Source of the DNA: a virus
Strand: one strand, 5' to 3'
DNA length: 20,219 nucleotides
IMG/VR virus record: IMGVR_UViG_3300025127_000379
Span: 1 to 20,219 of that record
This document shows positions 1 to 9,135 of the stretch, piece after piece. The position numbers and the translations under genes are program-made. Every line of letters begins with the position of its first letter. The first letter of the stretch is position 1. The notes beneath the pieces are model-generated. The model saw nothing but the letters and a program-made list of their open reading frames with translations. It was not told where the DNA came from and did no database searches.

Positions 1-9
1 CGAAGATAG

Positions 10-3000
10 CTATTTTATTTTAGCAAAATCTATTATCTTTTCCAAGTGAATTGGATTAGATAAATCTAAAGTTTCTCCTTTTAAAAATATGTCCATTTTA
101 TTTAAGGCATCTTTTTTAGCTGTAGCAGGTAGTCTTCTAAATTTCTGTGCAGCTAATACATATCTACTCTTTTCAAACTCAATATCAAATTTAAGAGAGC
201 CTTTATCATCTGTCTCTATACCTGCTATAAATTTATCAATTTTAGATTTAAAAAATTTAAGTTGATTATCAATTTCTTTTCTTTGTGCATCTCTAATAAA
301 TGTTCTTTTTTTAATATTTGATTTTGCTTTATCCGATAGTTTATTATAGAACTTTTCCTGCATTGTATAAAAGTAACTACCCTCTTTCACATGGTCAACT
401 ATAGTAGTTAAATTTTCTCTTAAACTAGCAGCTTCAAAATTTTTAAATCCGGGTGAAATACTTCTAGTTACAATTTTAAAATCTCTGTAACCTAAGTCTT
501 CTAAATACTTACCAGCATCTGAATACTCTCTTTTTGTACTTAAACCTGAAAATACTTTTAGCATTGAGCCAACTCTATAATTACGATTTCCTGCCTGAAA
601 AACAGTTTCTCTATTTGGTACTTTTACAACATTACCATCAACATCAATAAATTCTTCATCTGTTCCGGGGCTAAATATATTTAAATAACCTCTTTTCTTA
701 GATGGTTGCATTACATATTTACCCACCTCTTGTGCAAAATTTATAATGTTTCCAGATGCTTTTATTTCAGGTTCTGTATTAAAATCTTTAAATTCATCTG
801 TTCTATATCCCATACCACGTTGAACTTCTATTATTTGATTCAATGGTGTTCCAAATCTTGAAATCCACTCACCCATAAAAGTTCCTAAAAATTTAGCACC
901 CTTTTCTGTACCCATTCCATCAGAAGAAAGTACAGCTTCTGCAAGGTCTTTAAATATAACTTCACCACTACCAACTCTTAAATTTGTTCCAAATATTGTT
1001 TCTGTTGCTTCTCTCCAACCTTGTTTCTCCATCCATTGTAATAGTTCACCATCATCATTTCTTTTTATGGCTTCAGCTATCCAAAGAGATTGTCGTAGCA
1101 AAGGAGACATTGGAGTGGTATCTGTTGTAGTACCATCATTATTTGCTAATAATTTATAATCAGCAGGAGCATCATCTTGATTTCTGTACATCATAGCTGC
1201 AGGTAGCACTACTGTCCAACCCAACATATTTCTAGATATTTGTTTTCTATCTTTAGCAGTAAATTTACCACCACCTAAAACTTTTTTCATAATTGGTAAT
1301 GGAGCACCTGCAGCGTAATTTCCTAGTAGTTCCATACTATTAAACATAAAACGTGGAAAAGGTGCTACAGTGGTTAAACCATTACGTGTTATAAAATTAG
1401 TGGTTTCTTTAAAAAAATAAAAATCAGGTTGTTTTGCATATGTAATATCCATTGCTTTGGTTACAGAATCAGTAAGAACTTCTTTAAAATCCTCTTTAGA
1501 AAGAAGGTCATCTATATTGCCTGTTTTTGCTAATTCCATTAAATCTATATCATATTTTCTTTTTACAAGTCTTTCAAGTTCTCCCATAAAAGTGGCTCTT
1601 CTTATCATATACTCTTGCCATCTGTTCACACTATTTAAAAAATCTACTCCACCTTCTGCACCCTTTAACACTTTTTCCATAGCTTTTGTTTTTAAGCCAG
1701 AACCTTTTAAATCTAATTCCATGTTACGTCTAACTTCACTTACTTGGTCAAACATTCTTTTATGTTCATCACCAAATCCGGGTGTTTTTAATATAAAATC
1801 TGTTAGTTCAGCAAACTCACCCCAATTTGAAGCATCATACATATATCTCATGCCTTTAAAAGAATCAGTCCAATTTGTAGGACTTATTATGGCTTTCATT
1901 CCTGATGCAATACCCTCATTCTCTAAATTATATAATGCCGTATCCATTACATTTTGTAATGCTTCTAGTGGTGCTCTTATACCTGCAGACTGTATATTTC
2001 TCATAGCTGTTGCTATTTGAGAAACAAGCAAACCCCTACTTATATTTTCTATTCTTAAACCTACTTTAGCTATATTTTTTTGTGTTTTATTTATATTATC
2101 TCTTTCTCCAAGAACCTCTTTTGACTTAAATCTTTTCGCTATAGCACTCATTTTCTGTAACACTTTACCTGCTGATGAAGCAGAGCCAACAGACATTGTT
2201 ACGTATTCTTCAAAACTTATACCATATTTATTTAATGTTTCAAGCAATTCATCCGTAGCTAACAAAGGCTTACCATCTGATGCTGTCTCTAAAGACAATT
2301 CCATTAAATTATCTATTACAGATTTGTTTTTTAAATCTACTTTGTTTGGAAATTTTTCAAACACATCACCTGCTGCTGCGACTAGAGCATCTAACTTTTC
2401 TGGTTTTAATATAGGAAATACTAAATTATTTTCTGCATCACGTATTAAAGAAGCTGTTTCATCTCCTCTTTCTCCTCTTCCTAAACTTTGCCTATAATCT
2501 AATACATCCATATTTAATTCATCGGCATTTCTGTATTTTGCAATATTAAGACCTGATTTTTTAGCCTTATCCATATCTAAAACTAAAAAACCTTTTTTAT
2601 CTTTTTTTGATATTAATAAACTATCGTCTATAACCTCATCTATATCAAATTGACTTCTTGCTCCTATAGTTTGTTCAAATTGTTTAATTAAAGTAGACCT
2701 TATTTCTCTATATTTCAAAGCCTGTTTTGCTGCTGTTTTAGCTTTCCCTGTTCTAACTATTTTTGTCGCTTCTTTTATAGCTTTTGGGTCATATTCTTGC
2801 TCTGTTATACCTCTTATAATTATTGTTTTTAAATCTTCATTACCTTTTGCATACTTTAATCCTACCATAAATCCGTCAACAGCTAATCCTAATATACCAC
2901 CTTCTACAGATTGTTTTAGTCTAGCCCTTATTTTGTCTTCTGCTTCTGCACTATCGTCTACTTTACTATCTAAAAAATCTAATACTTCTTTTACAATACC

Positions 3001-3777
3001 TATCTGCTCATCTCCGTTGTCATCTACATACGCAAACTCTTTTATAAAAGTAGCTAGGTTACCTTCTTTAGGGTCAAACAGAGCATCTGCTATAGCACCT
3101 TTAGTTACATATTTTCCAACTGCTGTTTTTCCACCCGGAGCAAGAACAAAAGAAGTTAAAAATTGAGAAGCATCTCTAACAAAAGAACCTAATATTGTTT
3201 TTGGCTCTTCTACACTAGGTAAGTTATATGGAACTTCTAAATCAACATTTTTTCCGAAATATATTTTGTCTCCTTTTTCTTGGTCATAGACTCTAAATAT
3301 TTCTCTGTACTTATTTTTTTGTTCATCAGATAATGTATTCCATTTACTTTTATCCATTTCGTAGCCTAGTTCTTTTCCTAATTCTTCTAAACCTGCTTCA
3401 GTAAATTCTGTAGTAGCCTGTATTAATTGCTGACCTGCTTCTCTACTACCACCTAGTATACCTCTATATAATACATCATCATAATAATATTTAAAACCAG
3501 ATATTGCTTTTAAAAATATGTTTTTTTGTGCTTTCAAATCATCTACATTAGCTTCTAATTTCATAGCATCTTGTTCTATTTGAATGTTACTATCATCTTC
3601 TAATTCTTGTGTGACTTTATTTGTGTTTTGATTTGATTGATGTTGCAATATGAGACTTTTTATTTTAGTTTTTGCTTCATCGCTAGTATCTGCATTAGAT
3701 GTTACACCATTAGACGATAAAGCATTTCTGTTGTCATTATAAACTGTGTGTTGTTCAATTAGTTCTTGCAGACCCAT
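10..3777 (-). CDS. Very large internal virion/ejection protein candidate (gp16-like position)
   Basis: A 1255-aa protein, complete (start MGLQELIEQHTVYNDNRNAL, stop TAG at 10-12). It is close in size to T7 gp16 (about 1300 aa) and is the last of the large virion genes here. It is mostly helical with several hydrophobic patches: about 289-308 (SVEGGILGLAVDGFMVGLKY), 582-603 (GLLVSQIATAMRNIQSAGI) and 852-863 (LGWTVVLPAAMM). APFPRFMFNSMELLGNYAAG (about 805-824) is a conserved-looking patch before the last one. I do not see a lysozyme or transglycosylase active-site pattern at the N-terminus, unlike T7 gp16, so wall cleavage may be missing or carried elsewhere. The start has GGAG some distance upstream and follows the 594-aa stop by two bases. 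The role is inferred from size and context. Confidence 0.62.
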   Translation of the reverse strand: MGLQELIEQHTVYNDNRNALSSNGVTSNADTSDEAKTKIKSLILQHQSNQNTNKVTQELEDDSNIQIEQDAMKLEANVDDLKAQKNIFLKAISGFKYYYDDVLYRGILGGSREAGQQLIQATTEFTEAGLEELGKELGYEMDKSKWNTLSDEQKNKYREIFRVYDQEKGDKIYFGKNVDLEVPYNLPSVEEPKTILGSFVRDASQFLTSFVLAPGGKTAVGKYVTKGAIADALFDPKEGNLATFIKEFAYVDDNGDEQIGIVKEVLDFLDSKVDDSAEAEDKIRARLKQSVEGGILGLAVDGFMVGLKYAKGNEDLKTIIIRGITEQEYDPKAIKEATKIVRTGKAKTAAKQALKYREIRSTLIKQFEQTIGARSQFDIDEVIDDSLLISKKDKKGFLVLDMDKAKKSGLNIAKYRNADELNMDVLDYRQSLGRGERGDETASLIRDAENNLVFPILKPEKLDALVAAAGDVFEKFPNKVDLKNKSVIDNLMELSLETASDGKPLLATDELLETLNKYGISFEEYVTMSVGSASSAGKVLQKMSAIAKRFKSKEVLGERDNINKTQKNIAKVGLRIENISRGLLVSQIATAMRNIQSAGIRAPLEALQNVMDTALYNLENEGIASGMKAIISPTNWTDSFKGMRYMYDASNWGEFAELTDFILKTPGFGDEHKRMFDQVSEVRRNMELDLKGSGLKTKAMEKVLKGAEGGVDFLNSVNRWQEYMIRRATFMGELERLVKRKYDIDLMELAKTGNIDDLLSKEDFKEVLTDSVTKAMDITYAKQPDFYFFKETTNFITRNGLTTVAPFPRFMFNSMELLGNYAAGAPLPIMKKVLGGGKFTAKDRKQISRNMLGWTVVLPAAMMYRNQDDAPADYKLLANNDGTTTDTTPMSPLLRQSLWIAEAIKRNDDGELLQWMEKQGWREATETIFGTNLRVGSGEVIFKDLAEAVLSSDGMGTEKGAKFLGTFMGEWISRFGTPLNQIIEVQRGMGYRTDEFKDFNTEPEIKASGNIINFAQEVGKYVMQPSKKRGYLNIFSPGTDEEFIDVDGNVVKVPNRETVFQAGNRNYRVGSMLKVFSGLSTKREYSDAGKYLEDLGYRDFKIVTRSISPGFKNFEAASLRENLTTIVDHVKEGSYFYTMQEKFYNKLSDKAKSNIKKRTFIRDAQRKEIDNQLKFFKSKIDKFIAGIETDDKGSLKFDIEFEKSRYVLAAQKFRRLPATAKKDALNKMDIFLKGETLDLSNPIHLEKIIDFAKIK

Positions 3778-3779
3778 TT

Positions 3780-5564
3780 TTAATAAGACTCCATTTGATT
3801 AGTCTGTAAATTTAAAGAGTAAATATTTTTACCTGTCCAAATTAATTGTATAAAAGCGTCATCTGTTAATGATGTTGGAATTTTTAATTCAAAAAAATCT
3901 CCCGGTTTAAGTTTACCTTCTTGTGATAGTTTTTTTATTGTCTGACCATCTAATATTTGTTCTTCAGATACTACTATCCCTGAATGTACATTTTCGTCTG
4001 TTCCTGCAGCTTTTAATGTTTTATTATTTTTAAATTTTAAAAAGTAATCCTTTAAGTTAGATTTAAAGTCTTCTAATTCTGCACCTACAGGTCCTAATAA
4101 AAATTTATCATCCTTATATGGATTTTTTACATCTGTATTAGCATATTTATCATTATTAATTAAACCATTTAAATATGGCAAAACATTACTATCCATTTTT
4201 GAAATGTAATCTCTGTAATTTTTAGCTTGATTTTCGTCAGCACCTGCAAATTTAAGAGCATATTGAGTTTCAAGACCTTCACTTGCTATAAAATATTCAC
4301 TAGATAATTTATTAGCTTTTGCTTTTAGCACAAAATTTTGTGCTCCAGTAATGCTTGTAAAGCCACCTTTAGATTTTGTAGGTTCTGCTTTGTCTTTATA
4401 TTTTTCTTGTGCCTTTTCTTTAGCTTCTTGTATTGCTTGTATTGATTTAAGTGCAGCAATCTGTGTTGCTTGTAATTCTTCTATTTTGTCTTTATTTGCT
4501 ACAGGGTCTAATCTGTTTAATTTATCTATTTCCATTGTTGTATTTGCTACAACTTCATTTAACGGAGCAACTTTACCTGCGTTTTTAATTATTGCACTTT
4601 TACCTAAATAAAAATCTAAATCATTTTCTAATTGTTTTACTTTTTCTGCATTTGGCTCATCTGCATTTCTAGCTTCATTTAGTTGTTGTACTGTATCACC
4701 TATTAGTTCATCTATTTTTTTAGATTCAGTAGGTTTTAATTTGTTATATCTGTCTAACTTATATTTTTTTTCATTAATTTTTTGTATTAATGCTTTATGT
4801 TCTTCACTATTTGCCTGATTAGATGCTCTCATTGCTTTTTCAGCTATGTTTAAATCTATTAGTTCTAAATTTGTTTTATCTATAGCTTCTGTAATACTTG
4901 CAAATTCTAGTGCTTTTTCTGGGTTAGCTAATGCTTCTTTCAAAGCATCTTGATTAACAGTAAGAGTACCTAATGTTGGTATAGCAACTTCTGTTTCATC
5001 TGCTTGAGAGTCTGCAAACTGAAAGTAATCTGGTAAATCTTCCTGACTTAAAGACATACCATATTGTGCTAAATATGCTTGTATAGGTGCTGAGTCATAT
5101 TTAACTGTATTACGCATAAATAAATCTAAAAACTCTTTGTTTGTTAAAGATGAATAATCTGTTGCTGTGTTTTCATTAGCACTTTTTTGAATATCATAAA
5201 AGTCTCCAAACTCTAGAGTTGAGTCAGACTTCTCACCAAAGGTAGATGTCCAAGTATTAAATCTATCCATTATGTCATTTACAGCAGACTCCCCACCTTG
5301 TGCTATTCTAAATCTTTCATCTACATCAAGACCTGTAGTTTCTAGTCTACTCATAAGTTTTTCTACAGCTGCTCTTTCTGCTTCTGCAGCTTCTTTTTTC
5401 TTATAATATAATTGGGTTGCAGTATCTATTGCCTTATCCATGATAAGGTCTGTTCTATTTCTCTCATATCTTTCTTCTTCACGTCTAGAAGCCCTTTTTT
5501 CTGCTTCATCTGCTTGAATTGCTTCACCTATTTTACCTAACGCTGCACCTACATAAAATACCAT
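3780..5564 (-). CDS. Helical internal virion protein candidate (gp15-like position)
   Basis: A 594-aa protein. After a short hydrophobic start (MVFYVGAALGKIGEAIQ) comes a strongly charged helix (AEKRASRREEERYERNRTDL, about 20-40), then more helix to about residue 95. The central part (about 225-400) is rich in long coiled-coil-like helices (e.g. KLKPTESKKIDELIGDTVQQ). The C-terminal 130 residues look globular with GKLKPGDFFELKIPTSL (about 549-565) and end in NQMESY. No catalytic motif is seen. T7 gp15 is likewise a large helical ejection protein encoded just before the larger gp16, and size order and position match here. AGGAG seven bases before ATG supports the start, which overlaps the 170-aa gene stop as TAATG. 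The assignment is by architecture and place only. Confidence 0.6.
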   Translation of the reverse strand: MVFYVGAALGKIGEAIQADEAEKRASRREEERYERNRTDLIMDKAIDTATQLYYKKKEAAEAERAAVEKLMSRLETTGLDVDERFRIAQGGESAVNDIMDRFNTWTSTFGEKSDSTLEFGDFYDIQKSANENTATDYSSLTNKEFLDLFMRNTVKYDSAPIQAYLAQYGMSLSQEDLPDYFQFADSQADETEVAIPTLGTLTVNQDALKEALANPEKALEFASITEAIDKTNLELIDLNIAEKAMRASNQANSEEHKALIQKINEKKYKLDRYNKLKPTESKKIDELIGDTVQQLNEARNADEPNAEKVKQLENDLDFYLGKSAIIKNAGKVAPLNEVVANTTMEIDKLNRLDPVANKDKIEELQATQIAALKSIQAIQEAKEKAQEKYKDKAEPTKSKGGFTSITGAQNFVLKAKANKLSSEYFIASEGLETQYALKFAGADENQAKNYRDYISKMDSNVLPYLNGLINNDKYANTDVKNPYKDDKFLLGPVGAELEDFKSNLKDYFLKFKNNKTLKAAGTDENVHSGIVVSEEQILDGQTIKKLSQEGKLKPGDFFELKIPTSLTDDAFIQLIWTGKNIYSLNLQTNQMESY

Positions 5565-6073
5565 TAACTTCTCCTAGCCATTAATCCTTGTGGTTCTTCC
5601 GTTTCTTCAACCACATCTTTCTTAATATTATCCTCTACCTTTTCTTTTTCAGACATCTTTTCTTTTAATCTTTTCTTAGCAAGGGCAATAGTGCTATCAT
5701 TAAAATTACTTTTCTTTAACCTATCATCTTCTGTGCCAACTCTGTATTCTATATCTGCTTCTTCTGCTAAGAATACCATCATCTCTACAAGTACAGGTAT
5801 AACTAATATACCTACATCTAATGTGTGATAGCCTTGCATAACACCACCTGTCTGCATAGCATTTGCTATAGTAGTTATGGGTATACCCATTTCTATGACA
5901 TCCATTAACTGTTCTGATATGTCAGAGTCTAGAAAACGTGGTATATAATACTCAAGTGTTTCCTCTACAGTATTAAACTGTGGTGGGTTTTGCCAAGGTC
6001 TATTACCTAATTCAAATGTTAGTGACTGACCTGCTATAGGACCATCAATATAAGGTGCATCAGGTTGTGCCAT
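5564..6073 (-). CDS. Conserved marine-phage virion-associated protein, unknown function
   Basis: A 169-aa protein starting MAQPDAPYIDGPIAGQSLTF. The ATG at 6073 is preferred over the GTG at 6076 directly before it, because related proteins as I recall begin MAQ. AAGG nine bases upstream of the ATG would serve either. The pattern YIDGPIAGQSLTFELGNRPW followed by VEEALEYY-like and MGIPITTIANAMQTGGVMQG segments is one I associate with a conserved marine phage protein of no known role. A hydrophobic helix, DVGILVIPVLVEMMVFLAEE (about 86-105 from the ATG), could be a membrane segment or a buried helix. The C-terminal 50 residues are highly charged (KKRLKEKMSEKEKVEDNIKK). It overlaps the 66-aa gene by 14 bases and the 594-aa gene by one base (TAATG), a tight cluster. 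Confidence 0.7.
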   Translation of the reverse strand: MAQPDAPYIDGPIAGQSLTFELGNRPWQNPPQFNTVEETLEYYIPRFLDSDISEQLMDVIEMGIPITTIANAMQTGGVMQGYHTLDVGILVIPVLVEMMVFLAEEADIEYRVGTEDDRLKKSNFNDSTIALAKKRLKEKMSEKEKVEDNIKKDVVEETEEPQGLMARRS

Positions 6074-6260
6074 CACGATATGCCTTTCTTCTATTTCTTA
6101 TTTGCTGTACATACTTTGCAACAGTTTGTCTTGCATCCATATTTTCTTTAGTCATCTGTGGCATATTGCTACGAGACAATAGACCTGATGTTTCTTTTTT
6201 AGGTTGCTGTTCTGTTGGCAACTTTAAATTTGTAACTGCTTTAAATGCTGCATCAAACAT
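6060..6260 (-). CDS. Small helical basic protein, unknown function
   Basis: A 66-aa protein from MFDAAFKAVTNLKLPTEQQP to NRRKAYRDGTT. No family is recognised. It has a short hydrophobic start, a polar Q/K linker and a C-terminal helix rich in Q and R (ARQTVAKYVQQIRNRRKAYR). AGGAG is placed seven bases before the ATG and overlaps the stop of the 877-aa gene, which supports translational coupling. The stop codon lies inside the first codons of the 170-aa gene in another frame. Its size and position between the ejection-type proteins suggest a minor virion or assembly protein. Confidence 0.62.
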   Translation of the reverse strand: MFDAAFKAVTNLKLPTEQQPKKETSGLLSRSNMPQMTKENMDARQTVAKYVQQIRNRRKAYRDGTT

Positions 6261-6268
6261 ATATTCTC

Positions 6269-8902
6269 CTATCCTAATCCAAATATATTACCAATAACGC
6301 TATCTGCTCCTGCAGTTAAGAAAGAACCAATAAGTGTTCCAAATCCTGCAGAAGAACTATAATCATTTTTCATTGACTGTATGTTAGCATCTGCGTCTGC
6401 TCTTAACTGTTCGATAGCTAAATTAATAACACGACTTCTTTCATTTTCAGCAGATGTCCAAGCCCATTCCATAGCATCACCATAATATTGCCACAAGTTA
6501 TTATATGCAGTATTCGATAATCCTAATAATGCTGTTGCATTTAATTCATTTGCACGATTGATTGCAGCAGTATCTGCTGTAGCTAACTGTCTTCTCCACT
6601 GTGCATTACTTTGGTCTATAACTAGTCTATTCTGTGCATTAAATTGGTCACGTTGATTATTTAATTCTGCATTAAATCTCTCTATTGTATTTACTTGACC
6701 TGCATTATACTGTGATTGTGCATTAGCTTGTGCTGCATTAAACTGTCCTACTTGTGATTGTAATTGTGAAAAGAATTGATTAACTTGATTTTGAGATGTT
6801 GCATTAAATTGTTGTGATGCGTTTATTGCAGCTTGGTCTGTAAATAAAGATTGCTGTCTTGCTTGAGCGTTAAATAATTCTGTTTGCTGTGCGTTACTTA
6901 AATTAGCCATATCCATTTGCATAAAATTTTGAGCATTCATTACTGCAGCTTGTTGTCTATTATTTAGATTGGATAAGTCCATATTTGCTAATGCAGATGC
7001 TTCTGCTATGACCATAGCTTGTTTATTAGATAAATTATTTAAATTAACTGTATTTGCTGCACGAGAGTTTTCTAGTGCTACCTGCTGTTCAGCAGTAAAG
7101 TTCATATTAGCTATATCACCTATACGAGCAGAGTTTTGAACTCTAGACTGAAATGTTTGGTCAAACTCCATACCCATAAATGTAGCACGTTGCTGTGCGG
7201 CTAACATTGCTCTTTGTTGTCTGTTACTTAAATTTTGTGCTTCAAACTGTGCTTGTGTCTGTGCATCTGCTGATGCTATAGGTAACGCTGACTCCATAGC
7301 AGCCTGTACAATCGCTTGTCCTGCGATACTAGATGCACCAACACCTCTTTGTATCATTGCATGATTTGCAGCTCTTATTGCACCTGCAGCCCACGCAGGT
7401 GTATTACCATCCTCAAACTGTTTCATCATTCCTTCTAATTGACCTTGCACAGTCGCTTGTTGTGAAGGTGTTGCTGTTGCAACCTGAACTTGCTCTACAA
7501 ATTGTGCTGCAGTTTGAGCATTGGCACTAGGAGATATAATCTCTCCTGCTTGTATTTGTCTTTGCACAGGATTTTGCATTTCTATTGCCGTACCCTGTGC
7601 AGCATTTAAGTTTGAAATAGAAGATGCATTAGCAGTTTGTGCTGATACAATAGGAACAGAAACATTTTGCTGTGCGTCAGCCTGTAACATTTTTAAATTT
7701 TGTTGTGTTGTTACAGGGTCTATTTGCATAGCAGGTGCAACCATAGGTGTTTGTGTGAGTGCTGTAGTAGCTTGTGCTATGGGTGTTTGTATAGAACCTG
7801 TTACCTGACCCTCTGATGGGTCAATCATCTGTCCCGGCTCTTGTAGCGTTCCTTGAGGTACTATCGTAGCACCTGTGGGTAATGCAGGTGACTGTGCTTG
7901 TTTAGCCATTAAATCCTGTATTTGTTTTCCGGGTGTAAAAGATTGTTGTGGTATAAACTGTTGGGGTAAAGGTTGTGCTGTGCCTGTAGTAGGTGTAGTA
8001 GGATTAGTAGGTGTAGTAGGATTAGTAGGTGTAGTAGGTGTAGTAGGTGTAGTAGGTGCAGGTTCAATTACATCTGGTATCATAGGTGATACACTATAAT
8101 TAGCACCAAGTTGGTCTAAATATTGTCTAAAAGCAGCACCCTCTGCCATGCTATTAAAACCAAATTTTCTACCATCAGCTAGTGTAATAGTATCAGACAT
8201 TGCCATGTCTCTTATAGTATCATCTGGTAAAGCAAACCTAGACATTTGAAATCCTTTTAGTGGGTCTTGTAATTGTTGTTGTCTTATATAAGTATTTAAT
8301 GCATCACCCTGACCTTGTAAAAATAAATTAGCAGGAGCATCTCTATAGTATGTTTGTAAAGGACCTGCACCTTGCATATTAGATAGATATTTATTTTTTT
8401 GAATTATAGGGTCTAGTTGGTCTGCTCTAAATTGTGCTTGTTGTCTTAAATTACTATAACTTCTTTTAAAAGGACTAAATGTTCCAGACCTTTTGTAGGC
8501 ATCGGAATAGTATTGTTGTAACTTTCTTAAATCTTCTAAATTAGTATTATCTGTAAAATATGGAACACCTGACCTATCACCTGATAAACCTACAACCTCA
8601 CTACCAAATTGCATATCACCTGTATACGCAGGTCTAGCCATGCCACCCTGTTGAAATGTTTGTTTAGGTGGCTCTACAAATCCACCAATAGTATCTTGTG
8701 GTTGTTGTTGTGTTTGTGTAGGTAAGCGTACAACTCCTGCATCAGCCATCTCAATAGCAGAATCTTCTAGCTGTTTCATTCTTTGTTTAAGAGAAACATT
8801 ACTATCTAGGTATTGTCGAAAGCCACTCATGTCTCCTGAGTAGCCCATACCTCTAGCTATACGTTCCATAGCCTGTGGCTTAAATGCCTTAAACTTTGCC
8901 AT
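6269..8902 (-). CDS. Large Q/N-rich repeat virion protein, probable internal/ejection protein
   Basis: An 877-aa protein starting MAKFKAFKPQAMERIARGMG. The N-terminal part (1-275) is a mixed charged domain. Residues about 283-306 are a TTP/TNP repeat, a likely flexible hinge. Residues 310-480 are P/Q/T-rich and probably disordered. Residues 480-550 include GNTPAWAAGAIRAANHAMIQ. Residues 554-770 hold degenerate repeats (NLSNRQQxAMxxAQ, then QFNAxxxNQxxQFNAQ), predicted as long amphipathic helices. The extreme C-terminus (about 851-877), AGFGTLIGSFLTAGADSVIG then NIFGLG, is a glycine-rich hydrophobic segment that could enter a membrane. No enzyme motif is visible. Being between the membrane protein and two other large helical proteins, it is likely part of an ejectosome. 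I recall similar Q/N repeat proteins in marine phages as structural but unassigned. Confidence 0.62.
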   Translation of the reverse strand: MAKFKAFKPQAMERIARGMGYSGDMSGFRQYLDSNVSLKQRMKQLEDSAIEMADAGVVRLPTQTQQQPQDTIGGFVEPPKQTFQQGGMARPAYTGDMQFGSEVVGLSGDRSGVPYFTDNTNLEDLRKLQQYYSDAYKRSGTFSPFKRSYSNLRQQAQFRADQLDPIIQKNKYLSNMQGAGPLQTYYRDAPANLFLQGQGDALNTYIRQQQLQDPLKGFQMSRFALPDDTIRDMAMSDTITLADGRKFGFNSMAEGAAFRQYLDQLGANYSVSPMIPDVIEPAPTTPTTPTTPTNPTTPTNPTTPTTGTAQPLPQQFIPQQSFTPGKQIQDLMAKQAQSPALPTGATIVPQGTLQEPGQMIDPSEGQVTGSIQTPIAQATTALTQTPMVAPAMQIDPVTTQQNLKMLQADAQQNVSVPIVSAQTANASSISNLNAAQGTAIEMQNPVQRQIQAGEIISPSANAQTAAQFVEQVQVATATPSQQATVQGQLEGMMKQFEDGNTPAWAAGAIRAANHAMIQRGVGASSIAGQAIVQAAMESALPIASADAQTQAQFEAQNLSNRQQRAMLAAQQRATFMGMEFDQTFQSRVQNSARIGDIANMNFTAEQQVALENSRAANTVNLNNLSNKQAMVIAEASALANMDLSNLNNRQQAAVMNAQNFMQMDMANLSNAQQTELFNAQARQQSLFTDQAAINASQQFNATSQNQVNQFFSQLQSQVGQFNAAQANAQSQYNAGQVNTIERFNAELNNQRDQFNAQNRLVIDQSNAQWRRQLATADTAAINRANELNATALLGLSNTAYNNLWQYYGDAMEWAWTSAENERSRVINLAIEQLRADADANIQSMKNDYSSSAGFGTLIGSFLTAGADSVIGNIFGLG
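6593..7243 (-). repeat. Degenerate Q/N-rich helical repeats
   Basis: Codes for residues 554-770 of the 877-aa protein. Recurring cores are NLSNRQQ, NLSNKQA, NLNNRQQ, NLSNAQQ, then QQFNA, GQFNA, ERFNA and DQFNAQ. Spacing is roughly 21-24 residues in the first half and 11-22 in the second. Confidence 0.75.
7985..8062 (-). repeat. TTP/TNP hinge repeat (9-base units)
   Basis: Tandem copies of a 9-base unit (plus strand GTAGTAGGT or the variant GTAGGATTA) encode the TTP and TNP run at about residues 281-306 of the 877-aa protein. Because the unit is three codons, slippage would change hinge length without a frameshift. Confidence 0.8.
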
Positions 8903-8904
8903 AA

Positions 8905-9135
8905 TTATTTACCTATTAATATTTTATCTAATTTATCTTCTAGTCTTTGTAACGCATCCATTACTGTGTGCATATCTTCTTTTACATCATCACGTTTAGC
9001 ATATTCCTCTCGTGTCTTATTGAGGAGTATATCCAAGCGTTTTACTTCCATAAACATACCACGAAACACCCATATAGCAGGTGCTATGACGAGTGTTAGT
9101 AGTCCATTCCAAAATAGTATTGGGTTTACTTCCAT
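8905..9135 (-). CDS. Single-span membrane protein with coiled coil, holin candidate
   Basis: A 76-aa protein. Residues 5-24 (PILFWNGLLTLVIAPAIWVF) form a clear hydrophobic membrane segment. The rest (about 30-76) is charged helix and coiled coil (KRLDILLNKTREEYAKRDD, then LQRLEDKLDKILIGK). The predicted form is a short N-terminal tail, one transmembrane helix and a soluble helical domain. T7 places its small holin (gp17.5) right after the fibre gene, so a pinholin- or holin-like role is a fair inference. No endolysin gene is in the window. Other options are a spanin-like anchor or a virion membrane protein. The start overlaps the preceding gene as TAATG, and the stop lies two bases before the 877-aa gene. 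Confidence 0.66.
   Translation of the reverse strand: MEVNPILFWNGLLTLVIAPAIWVFRGMFMEVKRLDILLNKTREEYAKRDDVKEDMHTVMDALQRLEDKLDKILIGK

Noticed and set aside
1457-2020. A 187-codon open frame on the plus strand inside the 1255-aa gene
   Set aside because: It is antisense to a continuous, well-formed long protein. The composition is S/F/I-rich without a recognisable domain, and there is no promoter signal.
7985-8062. A CRISPR-like or regulatory tandem repeat
   Set aside because: The 9-base repeat is in frame within the 877-aa gene and encodes a TTP/TNP linker. It has no spacers or repeat-spacer structure.
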